6,673 bases of DNA from an uncultured Erysipelotrichaceae bacterium (GTDB taxonomy: Bacteria > Bacillota_I > Bacilli_A > Acholeplasmatales > Anaeroplasmataceae). A program made the position numbers and the translations under genes. The notes below the pieces were generated by a model. The model was given only the letters and a program-made list of their open reading frames with translations. It was not told where the DNA came from and searched no databases. Positions 1-6,106 of this stretch are shown here, piece after piece (the stretch's first letter is position 1; each line of letters opens with the position of its first letter). The DNA is taken from positions 1 to 6,673 of the forward strand of contig CACZRY010000043.1 in assembly GCA_902783745.1 (NCBI GenBank), written 5' to 3'.

Positions 1-2691
1 CCTATAGATTTATTCTTGCTTCTAGCATTTATATTATCTAACTTCTTAACTGTTGAACTTGCATATTATATTACTTTATTATTAAAGATTATGTGTGGTG
101 CAATGATCCTATTCTATTTCTTTATGAGAAAAGGATTTAAACCTTCTGTTTGTGTTATTATTGCATTAATATATACACAAACTGCAGTAACTGAGGTTTG
201 TTTCGTATTCCCAGTTTACTTAGGTATATCATTTTATGCACCTTTAGCAATGTTATTAGTTGATTTATTCTTAAACAAGAAGGATAGAATTAAAGGTTAT
301 TTATTTATTCCGTTATTTGTATTAAATGCAATTATATTTGACTTTTATATTGCATATATGCTAGTTGCATTTATGTGCGTATTCTTTGTTGTTGAATCAT
401 CTATATATTCTAAGAAGTTCTTCTTATTTACAAAAGAATTCTATATTAACTTTATAACATATATGATGCTTGTATTTATAGGACTTGCATTAAGTGCATT
501 CTATTTAATGCCAAGTGCGTTATATATTATGAATGAATCATCAAGAACATCATCACAAATGGATTATTGGTGGTATTATTCTTCTTCTCATTATAATGGC
601 GATGGTATTTCATTTAGACATTATTACACTCAATTTATTAATTACTTCATCCCAAATAATCCATTCAGATTATGCTTAATTGAAGCAGGTGACTATATAA
701 GAGAACATGGTACTTTATATATGACATCTGGTGGTATTATTTATTTTGCATATTTCTTTACATTAAGAGGAAAAGAAAACCATAGATTAAAAATATGGGT
801 AGGAATTATGAATATAATGTATTTAATACCTATATTCGCAATGATTTTCTCATTATCTACATGGGCATACCTAAGATGGTTCTTTATTCCATATTTAATT
901 AATGTATACGCAATGGCAGTCGGAATGAATAAGACTGGATTTGTTATTGGAGAAAGAAAAGTATTATCATTTATTCCTGTACTTATGATGCTTGTAGGAT
1001 TCGGATTCTTATTCTATACAGTTATAAAATCTCCTGATCTATTTATTCACTATAGAGCTGAAGGACAAGATGGTGATTCATCTAAGTTCTTCTATGGTAT
1101 ATTAGTTACTGAACTTATATTTATTGGATTATACTTAGTATTATTAGTATTGCCACATACATTTAACTTCTTCCAAAAATATAATAAATATATAACTGGT
1201 TCTATTCCATTTGTTATTGGCTTAGAAGTTATTTTTGCAGCAATAATCACATTCTGCAGTCTTGGTAGTGAATCTTATTCATCTACTTATAGTAATACTA
1301 AAAATAGTGTTGATTATTTAAAGAATAATTTAGGATATGATGTAGGGGATGGATATAGAATTAACCTTTCAACTAATCAAAAGGATGATATTAACGCAAA
1401 CATTAAATATGGTAACGTTAATGCATCAAGCTTCTTCCAATCATTCTATAATACTCCATTAAATGGTTATTTTGCAGATATTCATAAACAAACTTCTACT
1501 GCGTGGACAAGACGTAGTCTACATGGATATACAATATTAAGTGGTGCAATGTTTAACACTAAATATGTTATTACTCAACCAGATATTACAGAATTAAAAT
1601 TATCTCCTGAGTTATATACATTATATAAAGACCCAACTAATACTCAATATAATTATTATGTATTAAAGGAAACAACACCATTTATTGTTTATGATGATTT
1701 AATGTTCCAATCAAGCAGTGTTATTGGTGGAGATGATTTCTTAAGAGATGTTAGTTTATTAGAATACGGTTATGTAAAAGTTCCTGATGAAGCATTTGAT
1801 TTAGAGCTTCCTAAGAATTTAAATAAAATCTTAGAAGCATATGATGAGACTAATCATACATTAAAAAATGATACTAAGGTTGTTGAATTAAAAAAAGATT
1901 CTATTCGTTATATGGATACTATTAAAAAGCTATGTAACGCAGGAATCAATAATAGAACTTATTACTCTGTATATACTGACTTAGATGCAAAATATTCAAA
2001 TAATAAATTTGTTATTTCATCAACTGAATATAAAAATGGATATTTCTATTATGATTTAACTAATAGTATATCTAAATATAATACAGTATTTAATAGTGAC
2101 GCAATTTATTTATCATTCTACAATTCCGCAACCAACGGAATGGTTGATTTCCATGCTTATTTAAGAGATCCTTATGATAAATCATTACGTCCATTCCACT
2201 ATAATATGTTTTATAATGATGCATATAATATGATGCCAACAGAATTAGTAATAAGAGGAGAAACTGCTTTTTCTTCTTCTACTGTTAATGTGTATGGATT
2301 TGATTATGATATTTATAATTCATTTATTGAAAGACAAAACCAATATCAAAATAAAGAATTTAGACTTGATGGTTCAAATATGCATATAAAATTTGATGTA
2401 GAAAACGCAGATTCATCAAGAGTAATTAAAACTGCATATGCATATTCATCTGACTGGATTATAACTAATAATGAATTAGGATATGAAACTATTGATATAG
2501 ATGGTGGATTCTTAGGAATCATTGTACCAAAAGGTATCAATAACGTTGATATTAATCTATATTATTCACCAGCTGGATATAAAACTGGATTTAAGATTTC
2601 AGCTATAGGTTTAATTTTATACATCTTTGTTTCAGAAGGTATTATCTTATATGAGATTAACAAACGTAGGAAAAGAGGCATTTTTAGATAA
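1..2691 (+). CDS. YfhO-family GT-C-like membrane glycosyltransferase (5' partial)
   Basis: The frame is open to the left edge (first visible residues PIDLFLLLAF), so the gene starts upstream; the TTG at base 16 is only an internal Leu codon. 896 residues are visible. By comparison with YfhO proteins, in which a similar SP-x-N/D-LL stretch lies near residue 100, roughly 100 residues are missing; this is an estimate. Bases 1 to about 1260 encode roughly 11-12 hydrophobic membrane segments with short loops, including the segment with AYLRWFFIPYLINVYAM. A polar Tyr/Asn/Ser-rich domain of about 430 residues follows (bases 1265-2585), probably outside the cell. The protein ends in one membrane helix and a basic tail (NKRRKRGIFR). 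This architecture fits YfhO (B. subtilis YfhO, Listeria GtlB), GT-C-fold enzymes that use undecaprenyl-phosphate sugars to decorate lipoteichoic acid. The catalytic Asp expected in the first outer loop would lie in the missing part. It overlaps the next gene by 1 nt (TAATG). Acceptor and sugar are unknown; family call good, exact role inferred. Confidence 0.85.
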   Translation, partial: PIDLFLLLAFILSNFLTVELAYYITLLLKIMCGAMILFYFFMRKGFKPSVCVIIALIYTQTAVTEVCFVFPVYLGISFYAPLAMLLVDLFLNKKDRIKGYLFIPLFVLNAIIFDFYIAYMLVAFMCVFFVVESSIYSKKFFLFTKEFYINFITYMMLVFIGLALSAFYLMPSALYIMNESSRTSSQMDYWWYYSSSHYNGDGISFRHYYTQFINYFIPNNPFRLCLIEAGDYIREHGTLYMTSGGIIYFAYFFTLRGKENHRLKIWVGIMNIMYLIPIFAMIFSLSTWAYLRWFFIPYLINVYAMAVGMNKTGFVIGERKVLSFIPVLMMLVGFGFLFYTVIKSPDLFIHYRAEGQDGDSSKFFYGILVTELIFIGLYLVLLVLPHTFNFFQKYNKYITGSIPFVIGLEVIFAAIITFCSLGSESYSSTYSNTKNSVDYLKNNLGYDVGDGYRINLSTNQKDDINANIKYGNVNASSFFQSFYNTPLNGYFADIHKQTSTAWTRRSLHGYTILSGAMFNTKYVITQPDITELKLSPELYTLYKDPTNTQYNYYVLKETTPFIVYDDLMFQSSSVIGGDDFLRDVSLLEYGYVKVPDEAFDLELPKNLNKILEAYDETNHTLKNDTKVVELKKDSIRYMDTIKKLCNAGINNRTYYSVYTDLDAKYSNNKFVISSTEYKNGYFYYDLTNSISKYNTVFNSDAIYLSFYNSATNGMVDFHAYLRDPYDKSLRPFHYNMFYNDAYNMMPTELVIRGETAFSSSTVNVYGFDYDIYNSFIERQNQYQNKEFRLDGSNMHIKFDVENADSSRVIKTAYAYSSDWIITNNELGYETIDIDGGFLGIIVPKGINNVDINLYYSPAGYKTGFKISAIGLILYIFVSEGIILYEINKRRKRGIFR

Positions 2692-3638
2692 TGGAAACAA
2701 TATCACTTATAGTTCCTTGCTATAACGAGCATGAGACTATCGAAGCTTTCTATAATGAAGCAACAAAATATATGGATGATTTACATAATTGGAATATCAT
2801 TTATGTAAATGATGGTTCAAAAGATAATTCAATTGAAATTATGAAGGAGCTTGCAAAAAAAGACCCTAGAGTTAAATATGTAGGATTCTCAAGAAATTTC
2901 GGTAAAGAGGCTGGTATGTATGCTGGTCTTGAAGCTGCAAAAAAGCTTAATAGTGATGCAGCAATTATAATGGATGTTGACTTACAAGACCCACCAAGAT
3001 TATTACCTGAATTTATTGAAGCTCATAACGAAGGATATAACTTAATATTCGCAAGACAAAAGGACAGAAGCGGTCAATCAAAGCTTGGCAAAATCTTCTC
3101 ATTAGGATTCTATAAAGTTTATGCAAAGCTTACTGGAGATAAAAAGATGAGTGGTGGCGCAAGAGACTATTGTCTTTTAGACCGAAAGGTTATAGATGCA
3201 TTCTTAAGTGTTAAGGATTATGAAAGATTTACTAAGGGTATTTATAATTATGTAGGATTTAAGAGCAAAATCATTACTTTCGATTATGAAAAGAGAGTTG
3301 CTGGCGAAACTAAATGGACTTTTAGAAAATTATTTAAATACGCATTTGTTGGTATAAGAGAATTTTCAGACCTATATTTATTAGTTCCTAAGTTTATTGG
3401 CTTTTTAGTATCACTTCTTCTATGCTATGATACTGGATACCAAATTTATAATGTAATACATAATAAGGATATAATGTTCTGGGATTGGACACATATTAGA
3501 TTTGATGCATTAATACTTGGAGTTATAATCATCTTATACTATTTAATGAAGCTTGGATATCAAAATAGAGCACAAGTTAGAAATAGACCAATTTATATTC
3601 TTGAGGAGTCAAATATAGGCGATGAAGAATCAAACTAA
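2691..3638 (+). CDS. GT2 family polyprenyl-phosphate glycosyltransferase (CsbB/GtrB/DPM1-like)
   Basis: 315 residues, usual length for the GtrB/CsbB/YkoT group. The N-terminal GT-A catalytic domain shows IVPCYNE (7-13), YVNDGSKDNS (38-47), GFSRNFGKEAGMYAGL (65-80) and MDVDLQDPP (94-102), whose D95-x-D97 is the expected metal/nucleotide-sugar site. KLGKIFSLGFYKVYAKLTG (131-149), GGARDYCLLDR (155-165) and RVAGETKW (202-209) are further conserved blocks. Two membrane helices follow (about 231-248 and 272-288), ending in the family-like tail RNRPIYILEE. In this family the enzyme transfers a sugar from a nucleotide donor to undecaprenyl phosphate on the cytoplasmic face; the particular sugar (GlcNAc for CsbB, Glc for GtrB) cannot be read from sequence. 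The ATG shares its A with the TAA of the yfhO-like gene, suggesting translational coupling; a weak GAGG lies 12 nt upstream. It overlaps the following GtrA gene by 17 nt. Confidence 0.93.
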   Translation: METISLIVPCYNEHETIEAFYNEATKYMDDLHNWNIIYVNDGSKDNSIEIMKELAKKDPRVKYVGFSRNFGKEAGMYAGLEAAKKLNSDAAIIMDVDLQDPPRLLPEFIEAHNEGYNLIFARQKDRSGQSKLGKIFSLGFYKVYAKLTGDKKMSGGARDYCLLDRKVIDAFLSVKDYERFTKGIYNYVGFKSKIITFDYEKRVAGETKWTFRKLFKYAFVGIREFSDLYLLVPKFIGFLVSLLLCYDTGYQIYNVIHNKDIMFWDWTHIRFDALILGVIIILYYLMKLGYQNRAQVRNRPIYILEESNIGDEESN

Positions 3639-4155
3639 AAGTGAGTTATTCTTTGAAATATTTAGATTCTTACTTGTTGGTGGATTTGCAACATTAGTAG
3701 ATTATGGTGTAACATGGGCTGTTAAAAACTATTTAGTACAAAACCTAAATCAAGGCCTTGCTACATTCTTATATACACTTGCAGGTTTTACTGCTGGTCT
3801 TTTAACAAATTGGTTTTTACAAAAATTTGTATATAGATATATCACAAAAGATCAACAAAGAAGCAAGCTTGTATTCTTAAAATTCGTAGTATTATCCTTA
3901 ATAGGATTTGGTATTACTTGGGTTGGTATGCAATTATCAACACCATTACATGATGATGTATTAATAGACTTCTTATTCTTACATAATATTCAATTAATAT
4001 TCTGGATATTTAAGGTGGTTTTAACTATCATAGTATTAATTATCAATTACGTAGGAAGAAAGCTATTTGTATTCAATCAAAAAGATGAAATATCTAATAT
4101 AGAATCTAATCATGAAATTGATAAAGAATTAGAAAAAGAAAAAAACAATAATTAA
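3622..4155 (+). CDS. GtrA/GtcA-family membrane protein (putative polyprenyl-phosphate-sugar flippase)
   Basis: 177 residues with four hydrophobic helices at about 13-34, 47-65, 84-104 and 124-143, the GtrA layout. Recognisable blocks are FRFLLVGGFATLVDYGV (14-30), AGLLTNWFLQKFVY (58-71) and the C-terminal signature NYVGRKLFVF (142-151), close to the N-Y-x-x-R-K-x-x-V-F seen throughout the family. GtrA/GtcA proteins are thought to carry the undecaprenyl-phosphate-linked sugar made by a partner GT2 enzyme to the outer leaflet. Here that partner is the directly preceding gene, and the likely downstream transferase (YfhO-like) comes before that. The start lies inside the GT2 gene, 17 nt before its end; GAGGAG at 3603-3608 is 13 nt upstream, and no other in-frame ATG occurs before the second half of the protein. 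Oddity: after the signature there is a 26-residue tail rich in Glu, Lys and Asn (ending ELEKEKNNN), presumably cytoplasmic and of no known function. Confidence 0.93.
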   Translation: MKNQTKSELFFEIFRFLLVGGFATLVDYGVTWAVKNYLVQNLNQGLATFLYTLAGFTAGLLTNWFLQKFVYRYITKDQQRSKLVFLKFVVLSLIGFGITWVGMQLSTPLHDDVLIDFLFLHNIQLIFWIFKVVLTIIVLIINYVGRKLFVFNQKDEISNIESNHEIDKELEKEKNNN

Positions 4156-4160
4156 TATAT

Positions 4161-4194
4161 AGGCATGCAATTAATTTTGCATGCTTATTTTTTT
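4161..4194 (+). terminator. Rho-independent terminator of the glycosylation operon
   Basis: A perfect 8-bp stem GCATGCAA/TTGCATGC (4163-4170 with 4177-4184), extended by one G-U and one A-U pair, closes a 6-nt loop (TTAATT). It is followed by TTATTTTTTT, with seven T in a row at 4188-4194. The U-tract is only on the + strand side, and the hairpin begins 5 nt after the GtrA stop, so it ends the yfhO-GT2-gtrA transcript. Confidence 0.92.
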
Positions 4195-4280
4195 ACATAA
4201 AACATATTAATATTCATTTAAAAATAGCTGATTTTTTAACTATAAATTGATTTATTAGTATTTAATCATAATTCTTATAT

Positions 4281-4311
4281 AAATTAAAAAATAGCCCATT
4301 TTTGAGCTATT
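4281..4311 (-). terminator. Rho-independent terminator of the ybxB-like gene
   Basis: Read on the - strand, AATAGCTC pairs with GGGCTATT (8 bp, one G-U) around the loop AAAAAT, followed by a run of six T (the last two of the stem plus four) and then AATTT. The 5' arm contains the TAG stop codon of the methyltransferase (4307-4309), so gene end and terminator coincide. On the + strand the hairpin is followed by CTTTAA, too poor a T-tract to call it bidirectional. Confidence 0.85.
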
Positions 4312-4924
4312 CTTTAATAGATTTTAAAATATAATATCCTTTATCCCTTTTAACAATTTCACAATTTCCAAATAAATTAGTTAAATAATCTTTAGTTGAT
4401 GGAGCGCCTTGCTTCTTTTGGATTACAACCCAAAGTTCACCTTTTGATACAAGATGTAAATATGCACCATCATATATTTTATTAATAACCTCTTTACCAG
4501 CGCGAATAGGTGGATTTGTAACAACAGATGAGAATTTCATGTCATCTGTTATTTTTTCATATAAATCAGAATTATAAGCCTCTGAATCACTCTTATTCTC
4601 TTTTATATTTTTAAGAATAAGATTATATGCACGCTCATTAATTTCTGCCATAACAGTATGCTTATTATAAAGAACTGATATGACAATACCTAAAGGACCA
4701 TAGCCTGCTCCCATATCTAGTATAGGGTATTCTAAATCATTAGGCTTAAAATTATTAAGCATTACAAATGAACCATAGTCAATGTAATTCTTTGAAAATA
4801 CACCAGCGTCAGTATTAAATTTGAAATGGTGATCCATAAAATAGAAATCAAATTGAGCTGGCTTAGATTCTAAATCACCTTGTTTTTTGGAATAATAGAA
4901 ATTTCCTTGTTCGTCTTTATTCAT
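4307..4924 (-). CDS. ybxB: Class I SAM-dependent methyltransferase, YbxB/RsmC-like
   Basis: 205 residues, near the roughly 200 of B. subtilis YbxB. The N-terminal part has NFYYSK (8-13) and FKFNTDAGVFSKNYIDYGS (34-52), typical of this family. The Rossmann methyltransferase core follows: motif I LDMGAGYGPLGI (69-80) binds S-adenosylmethionine, EINERA (94-99) is the acidic site after strand 2 (Glu where many relatives have Asp), and NPPIRAGK (137-144) is the catalytic NPP motif of N-methyltransferases. WVVIQKKQGAPS (165-176) and KGYYIL (195-200) are family blocks. By homology with RsmC it may methylate a guanine N2 in 16S rRNA (G1207 in E. coli), but specificity is not proven for YbxB proteins. 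Its place after rplL matches B. subtilis, where rpoB comes next; here a terminator follows instead. The ATG at 4924 is supported by the alignable N-terminus, yet has no clear Shine-Dalgarno site, and an intrinsic terminator sits directly upstream. Confidence 0.92.
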   Translation of the reverse strand: MNKDEQGNFYYSKKQGDLESKPAQFDFYFMDHHFKFNTDAGVFSKNYIDYGSFVMLNNFKPNDLEYPILDMGAGYGPLGIVISVLYNKHTVMAEINERAYNLILKNIKENKSDSEAYNSDLYEKITDDMKFSSVVTNPPIRAGKEVINKIYDGAYLHLVSKGELWVVIQKKQGAPSTKDYLTNLFGNCEIVKRDKGYYILKSIKE

Positions 4925-4929
4925 AGATT

Positions 4930-4957
4930 AAAAAGGACCTAAGCAATGCTTAAGTCC
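4930..4957 (-). terminator. Intrinsic terminator between rplL and ybxB
   Basis: On the - strand GGACTTAAGC (4957-4948) pairs with GCTTAGGTCC (4944-4935), 10 bp with one T-G wobble, around the 3-nt loop ATT. Five T follow at 4934-4930. It lies 43 nt after the rplL stop and ends only 5 nt before the ybxB ATG. It should end most rplJ-rplL transcripts and leave ybxB to read-through or to another promoter. Confidence 0.85.
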
Positions 4958-4999
4958 AGTTTATATTAATTAAATGTCTAGTCTAATGTATCAATTAAA

Positions 5000-5374
5000 T
5001 TACTTAATTTCAACAGTAGCGCCAGCTGCTTCTAATTGCTTCTTTAAGTCTTCAGCTTCTGCCTTAGAAACCTTTTCCTTAACAGCCTTAGGAGCGTTAT
5101 CAACTAGGTCCTTAGCTTCCTTTAAGCCTAAACCAGTAACAGTCTTAACAACCTTGATAACATTTAACTTAGAAGCACCAGCGTTAGCAAGAATTACGTC
5201 GAATTCTGTCTTTTCTTCTGCAGCAGCAGCACCAGCACCAGCAGCAGGAGCAGCAGCAACTGCAGTTGGGTCAATACCATATGCTTCCTTCATAGCGTCT
5301 ACTAATTCCTTGATTTCAAGGATTGTCATTTCATTTAATGATGCGATAAATTCTTCTTTATTTAACTTAGCCAT
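5000..5374 (-). CDS. rplL: 50S ribosomal protein L7/L12
   Basis: 124 residues, normal for bacterial L7/L12. The N-terminal helical dimerisation domain ([20 protein letters not shown] onward, about 1-36) binds the C-terminal helix of L10. An Ala/Gly/Pro-rich flexible hinge follows (about 38-54, [16 protein letters not shown]), then the C-terminal domain with EFDVIL (57-62), [20 protein letters not shown] (69-88) and [10 protein letters not shown] (90-99). This domain forms the mobile stalk that recruits and stimulates translation factors. The frame is open further upstream into rplJ, but the ATG at 5374 is chosen because it follows a GGAGG at ideal distance and gives the family N-terminus. It lies 43 nt after rplJ and is co-transcribed with it; the two make the L10(L12)n stalk complex. 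An intrinsic terminator follows. Confidence 0.98.
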   Translation of the reverse strand: MAKLNKEEFIASLNEMTILEIKELVDAMKEAYGIDPTAVAAAPAAGAGAAAAEEKTEFDVILANAGASKLNVIKVVKTVTGLGLKEAKDLVDNAPKAVKEKVSKAEAEDLKKQLEAAGATVEIK

Positions 5375-5383
5375 TTTATTTTT

Positions 5384-5388
5384 CCTCC
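5384..5388 (-). promoter_or_regulatory. Shine-Dalgarno site of rplL
   Basis: GGAGG on the - strand, 9 nt before the ATG at 5374. It decides the rplL start against the longer open frame that reaches 5461, whose first 29 residues resemble no L7/L12 N-terminus and overlap the end of rplJ. Confidence 0.9.
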
Positions 5389-5417
5389 GATATTTTATAT
5401 TATAATTATATTTTTTA

Positions 5418-5951
5418 TTAGGCCTGAGCAGCTTCAGCTGCACCTTCATTCTTCTCTGCAATCATATTAAGACCGATAGCTAATTGAGATAATGTACCAA
5501 TCATACCTGCAGCTAACTGAGTTAATAATGTCTCACGAGAAGGTAATTGAGATAATGTCTTTAACTGGTCGAATGAATATAATTCGCCGTCTACAACACC
5601 ACTTATGATTTCAATCTTAGATGTCTTACCATCTTCGAAAACGATGTCCTTAGCAGCCTTGAAAATAACCTTAGCTGGTGCAACAACGTCTTCCTTAGAA
5701 GTAACTGTTACGATAGTTCCCTTATAAGCTTCTGCGAATCCAGTGTATCCTAATTCGTTAGCTGCACGACGAGAAATATTATTTCTTAATACTTCAACTT
5801 CGCATCCAGCTTCTCTCATTTGTCTACGAATTGATTGGAATTCAGCAACTGTTAAACCATTGTTCTTGAATGCAACAATTGCAGCAGAATTCTTGAACTT
5901 TTCAGTAGCAGCAACAACTTCTTGCTTCTTTTGTTCTAGACTTTCCTTCAT
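5418..5951 (-). CDS. rplJ: 50S ribosomal protein L10
   Basis: 177 residues, slightly longer than the 166 of B. subtilis L10. The N-terminal globular domain, which binds 23S rRNA with L11 at the stalk base, shows [20 protein letters not shown] (6-25), [20 protein letters not shown] (26-45) and [16 protein letters not shown] (54-69). The C-terminal helix, roughly from [19 protein letters not shown] (135-153) to residue 167, carries the docking sites for L7/L12 dimers. The extra length is a short Ala/Glu-rich tail ([11 protein letters not shown]). The ATG at 5951 follows a full AGGAGG (5958-5963) at 6 nt. The 155-nt gap to rplA holds an L10 leader, so L10, probably as a complex with L12, is expected to control its own transcription by attenuation. 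Confidence 0.98.
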   Translation of the reverse strand: MKESLEQKKQEVVAATEKFKNSAAIVAFKNNGLTVAEFQSIRRQMREAGCEVEVLRNNISRRAANELGYTGFAEAYKGTIVTVTSKEDVVAPAKVIFKAAKDIVFEDGKTSKIEIISGVVDGELYSFDQLKTLSQLPSRETLLTQLAAGMIGTLSQLAIGLNMIAEKNEGAAEAAQA

Positions 5952-5957
5952 TTTGTT

Positions 5958-5963
5958 CCTCCT
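5958..5963 (-). promoter_or_regulatory. Shine-Dalgarno site of rplJ
   Basis: AGGAGG on the - strand, 6 nt before the ATG. It lies about 20 nt downstream of the attenuator hairpin and outside all leader stems, so control of the leader is more likely on transcription than on ribosome access. Confidence 0.9.
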
Positions 5964-5975
5964 GTTTAATTTCTA

Positions 5976-6090
5976 AATGAAAAATCTTCTCATACCGAGG
6001 GTACAAGAAGATTAAATAGTATAATCAAAAAGTTCCTCGGTAGGAAATTAAGGACACATAAATGTCCGCCTACTGTCTTCGGCTTTAATT
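5976..6090 (-). promoter_or_regulatory. L10 leader (autoregulatory ribosomal protein leader RNA)
   Basis: Lying in the 155 nt between rplA and rplJ, the - strand has the L10-leader hallmarks GACAGTAGG (6077-6069) and CCTACCGAGG (6044-6035). An outer helix can form between AATTAAAG (6090-6083) and CTTTTTGATT (6032-6023, with a TT bulge). After an internal loop of kink-turn type, GTAGG (6073-6069) pairs with CCTAC (6044-6040), topped by a small hairpin GGACAT/GTGTCC (6067-6052, loop TTAT). TACCGAGG (6042-6035) can instead pair perfectly with CCTCGGTA (6000-5993), which is half of the core of the terminator hairpin. This is the anti-antiterminator / antiterminator / terminator switch known for the B. 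subtilis rplJL leader: L10 bound to the first structure would favour termination. Base pairs are read from sequence; the mechanism is taken from homologues. Confidence 0.88.
5978..6013 (-). terminator. Attenuator terminator within the L10 leader
   Basis: On the - strand AATCTTCTTGTACC (6013-6000) pairs with GGTATGAGAAGATT (5996-5983): 14 bp with two G-U wobbles and a 3-nt loop CTC, followed by TTTCATTT; with the last two stem bases the T run is five. The T-tract is short, fitting a conditional terminator. Its loop and inner stem (CCTCGGTA) are the target of the upstream TACCGAGG antiterminator strand. Confidence 0.85.
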
Positions 6091-6106
6091 GTTCAATAAT
6101 GTAAAA

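Noticed and set aside
16..18. TTG as start codon of the first gene
   Set aside because: The frame is open back to base 1 and the residues before it fit the YfhO family; the gene simply starts outside the window.
2123..2146. Pseudoknot-like pairing in the YfhO gene: ATTCCG/CGGAAT with CAACC/GGTTG crossing it
   Set aside because: Both crossing linkers would be zero-length, which is sterically unlikely for a 6-bp and 5-bp stem; it sits in the middle of a coding region with no regulatory context, so chance is the better explanation.
2346..2540. 64-residue - strand open frame within the YfhO gene
   Set aside because: Antisense to well-supported coding sequence, with no Shine-Dalgarno site and no recognisable family.
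4217..4239. Hairpin TTAAAAAT/ATTTTTTAA in the convergent gap
   Set aside because: Only A-T pairs with a bulge; expected by chance in such AT-rich sequence and too weak for a terminator.
4974..5405. 143-residue + strand open frame opposite rplL
   Set aside because: Shadow of rplL: its Ala/Ser-rich stretch mirrors the Ala-rich hinge codons read in antisense. It also runs through a terminator hairpin region and has no independent support.
5375..5461. N-terminal extension of rplL
   Set aside because: The 29 extra residues overlap the end of rplJ, look random and lysine/arginine-rich, and the correct ATG has an ideal GGAGG in front of it.
5743..5976. 77-residue + strand open frame opposite rplJ
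   Set aside because: Antisense shadow of the conserved L10 N-terminal region that runs into the leader RNA.
6018..6023. TATACT on the - strand of the L10 leader as a -10 box for rplJ
   Set aside because: No -35-like hexamer at 16-18 nt upstream (TTCCTA at that place) and the segment is explained by the leader between its folded domain and the attenuator.
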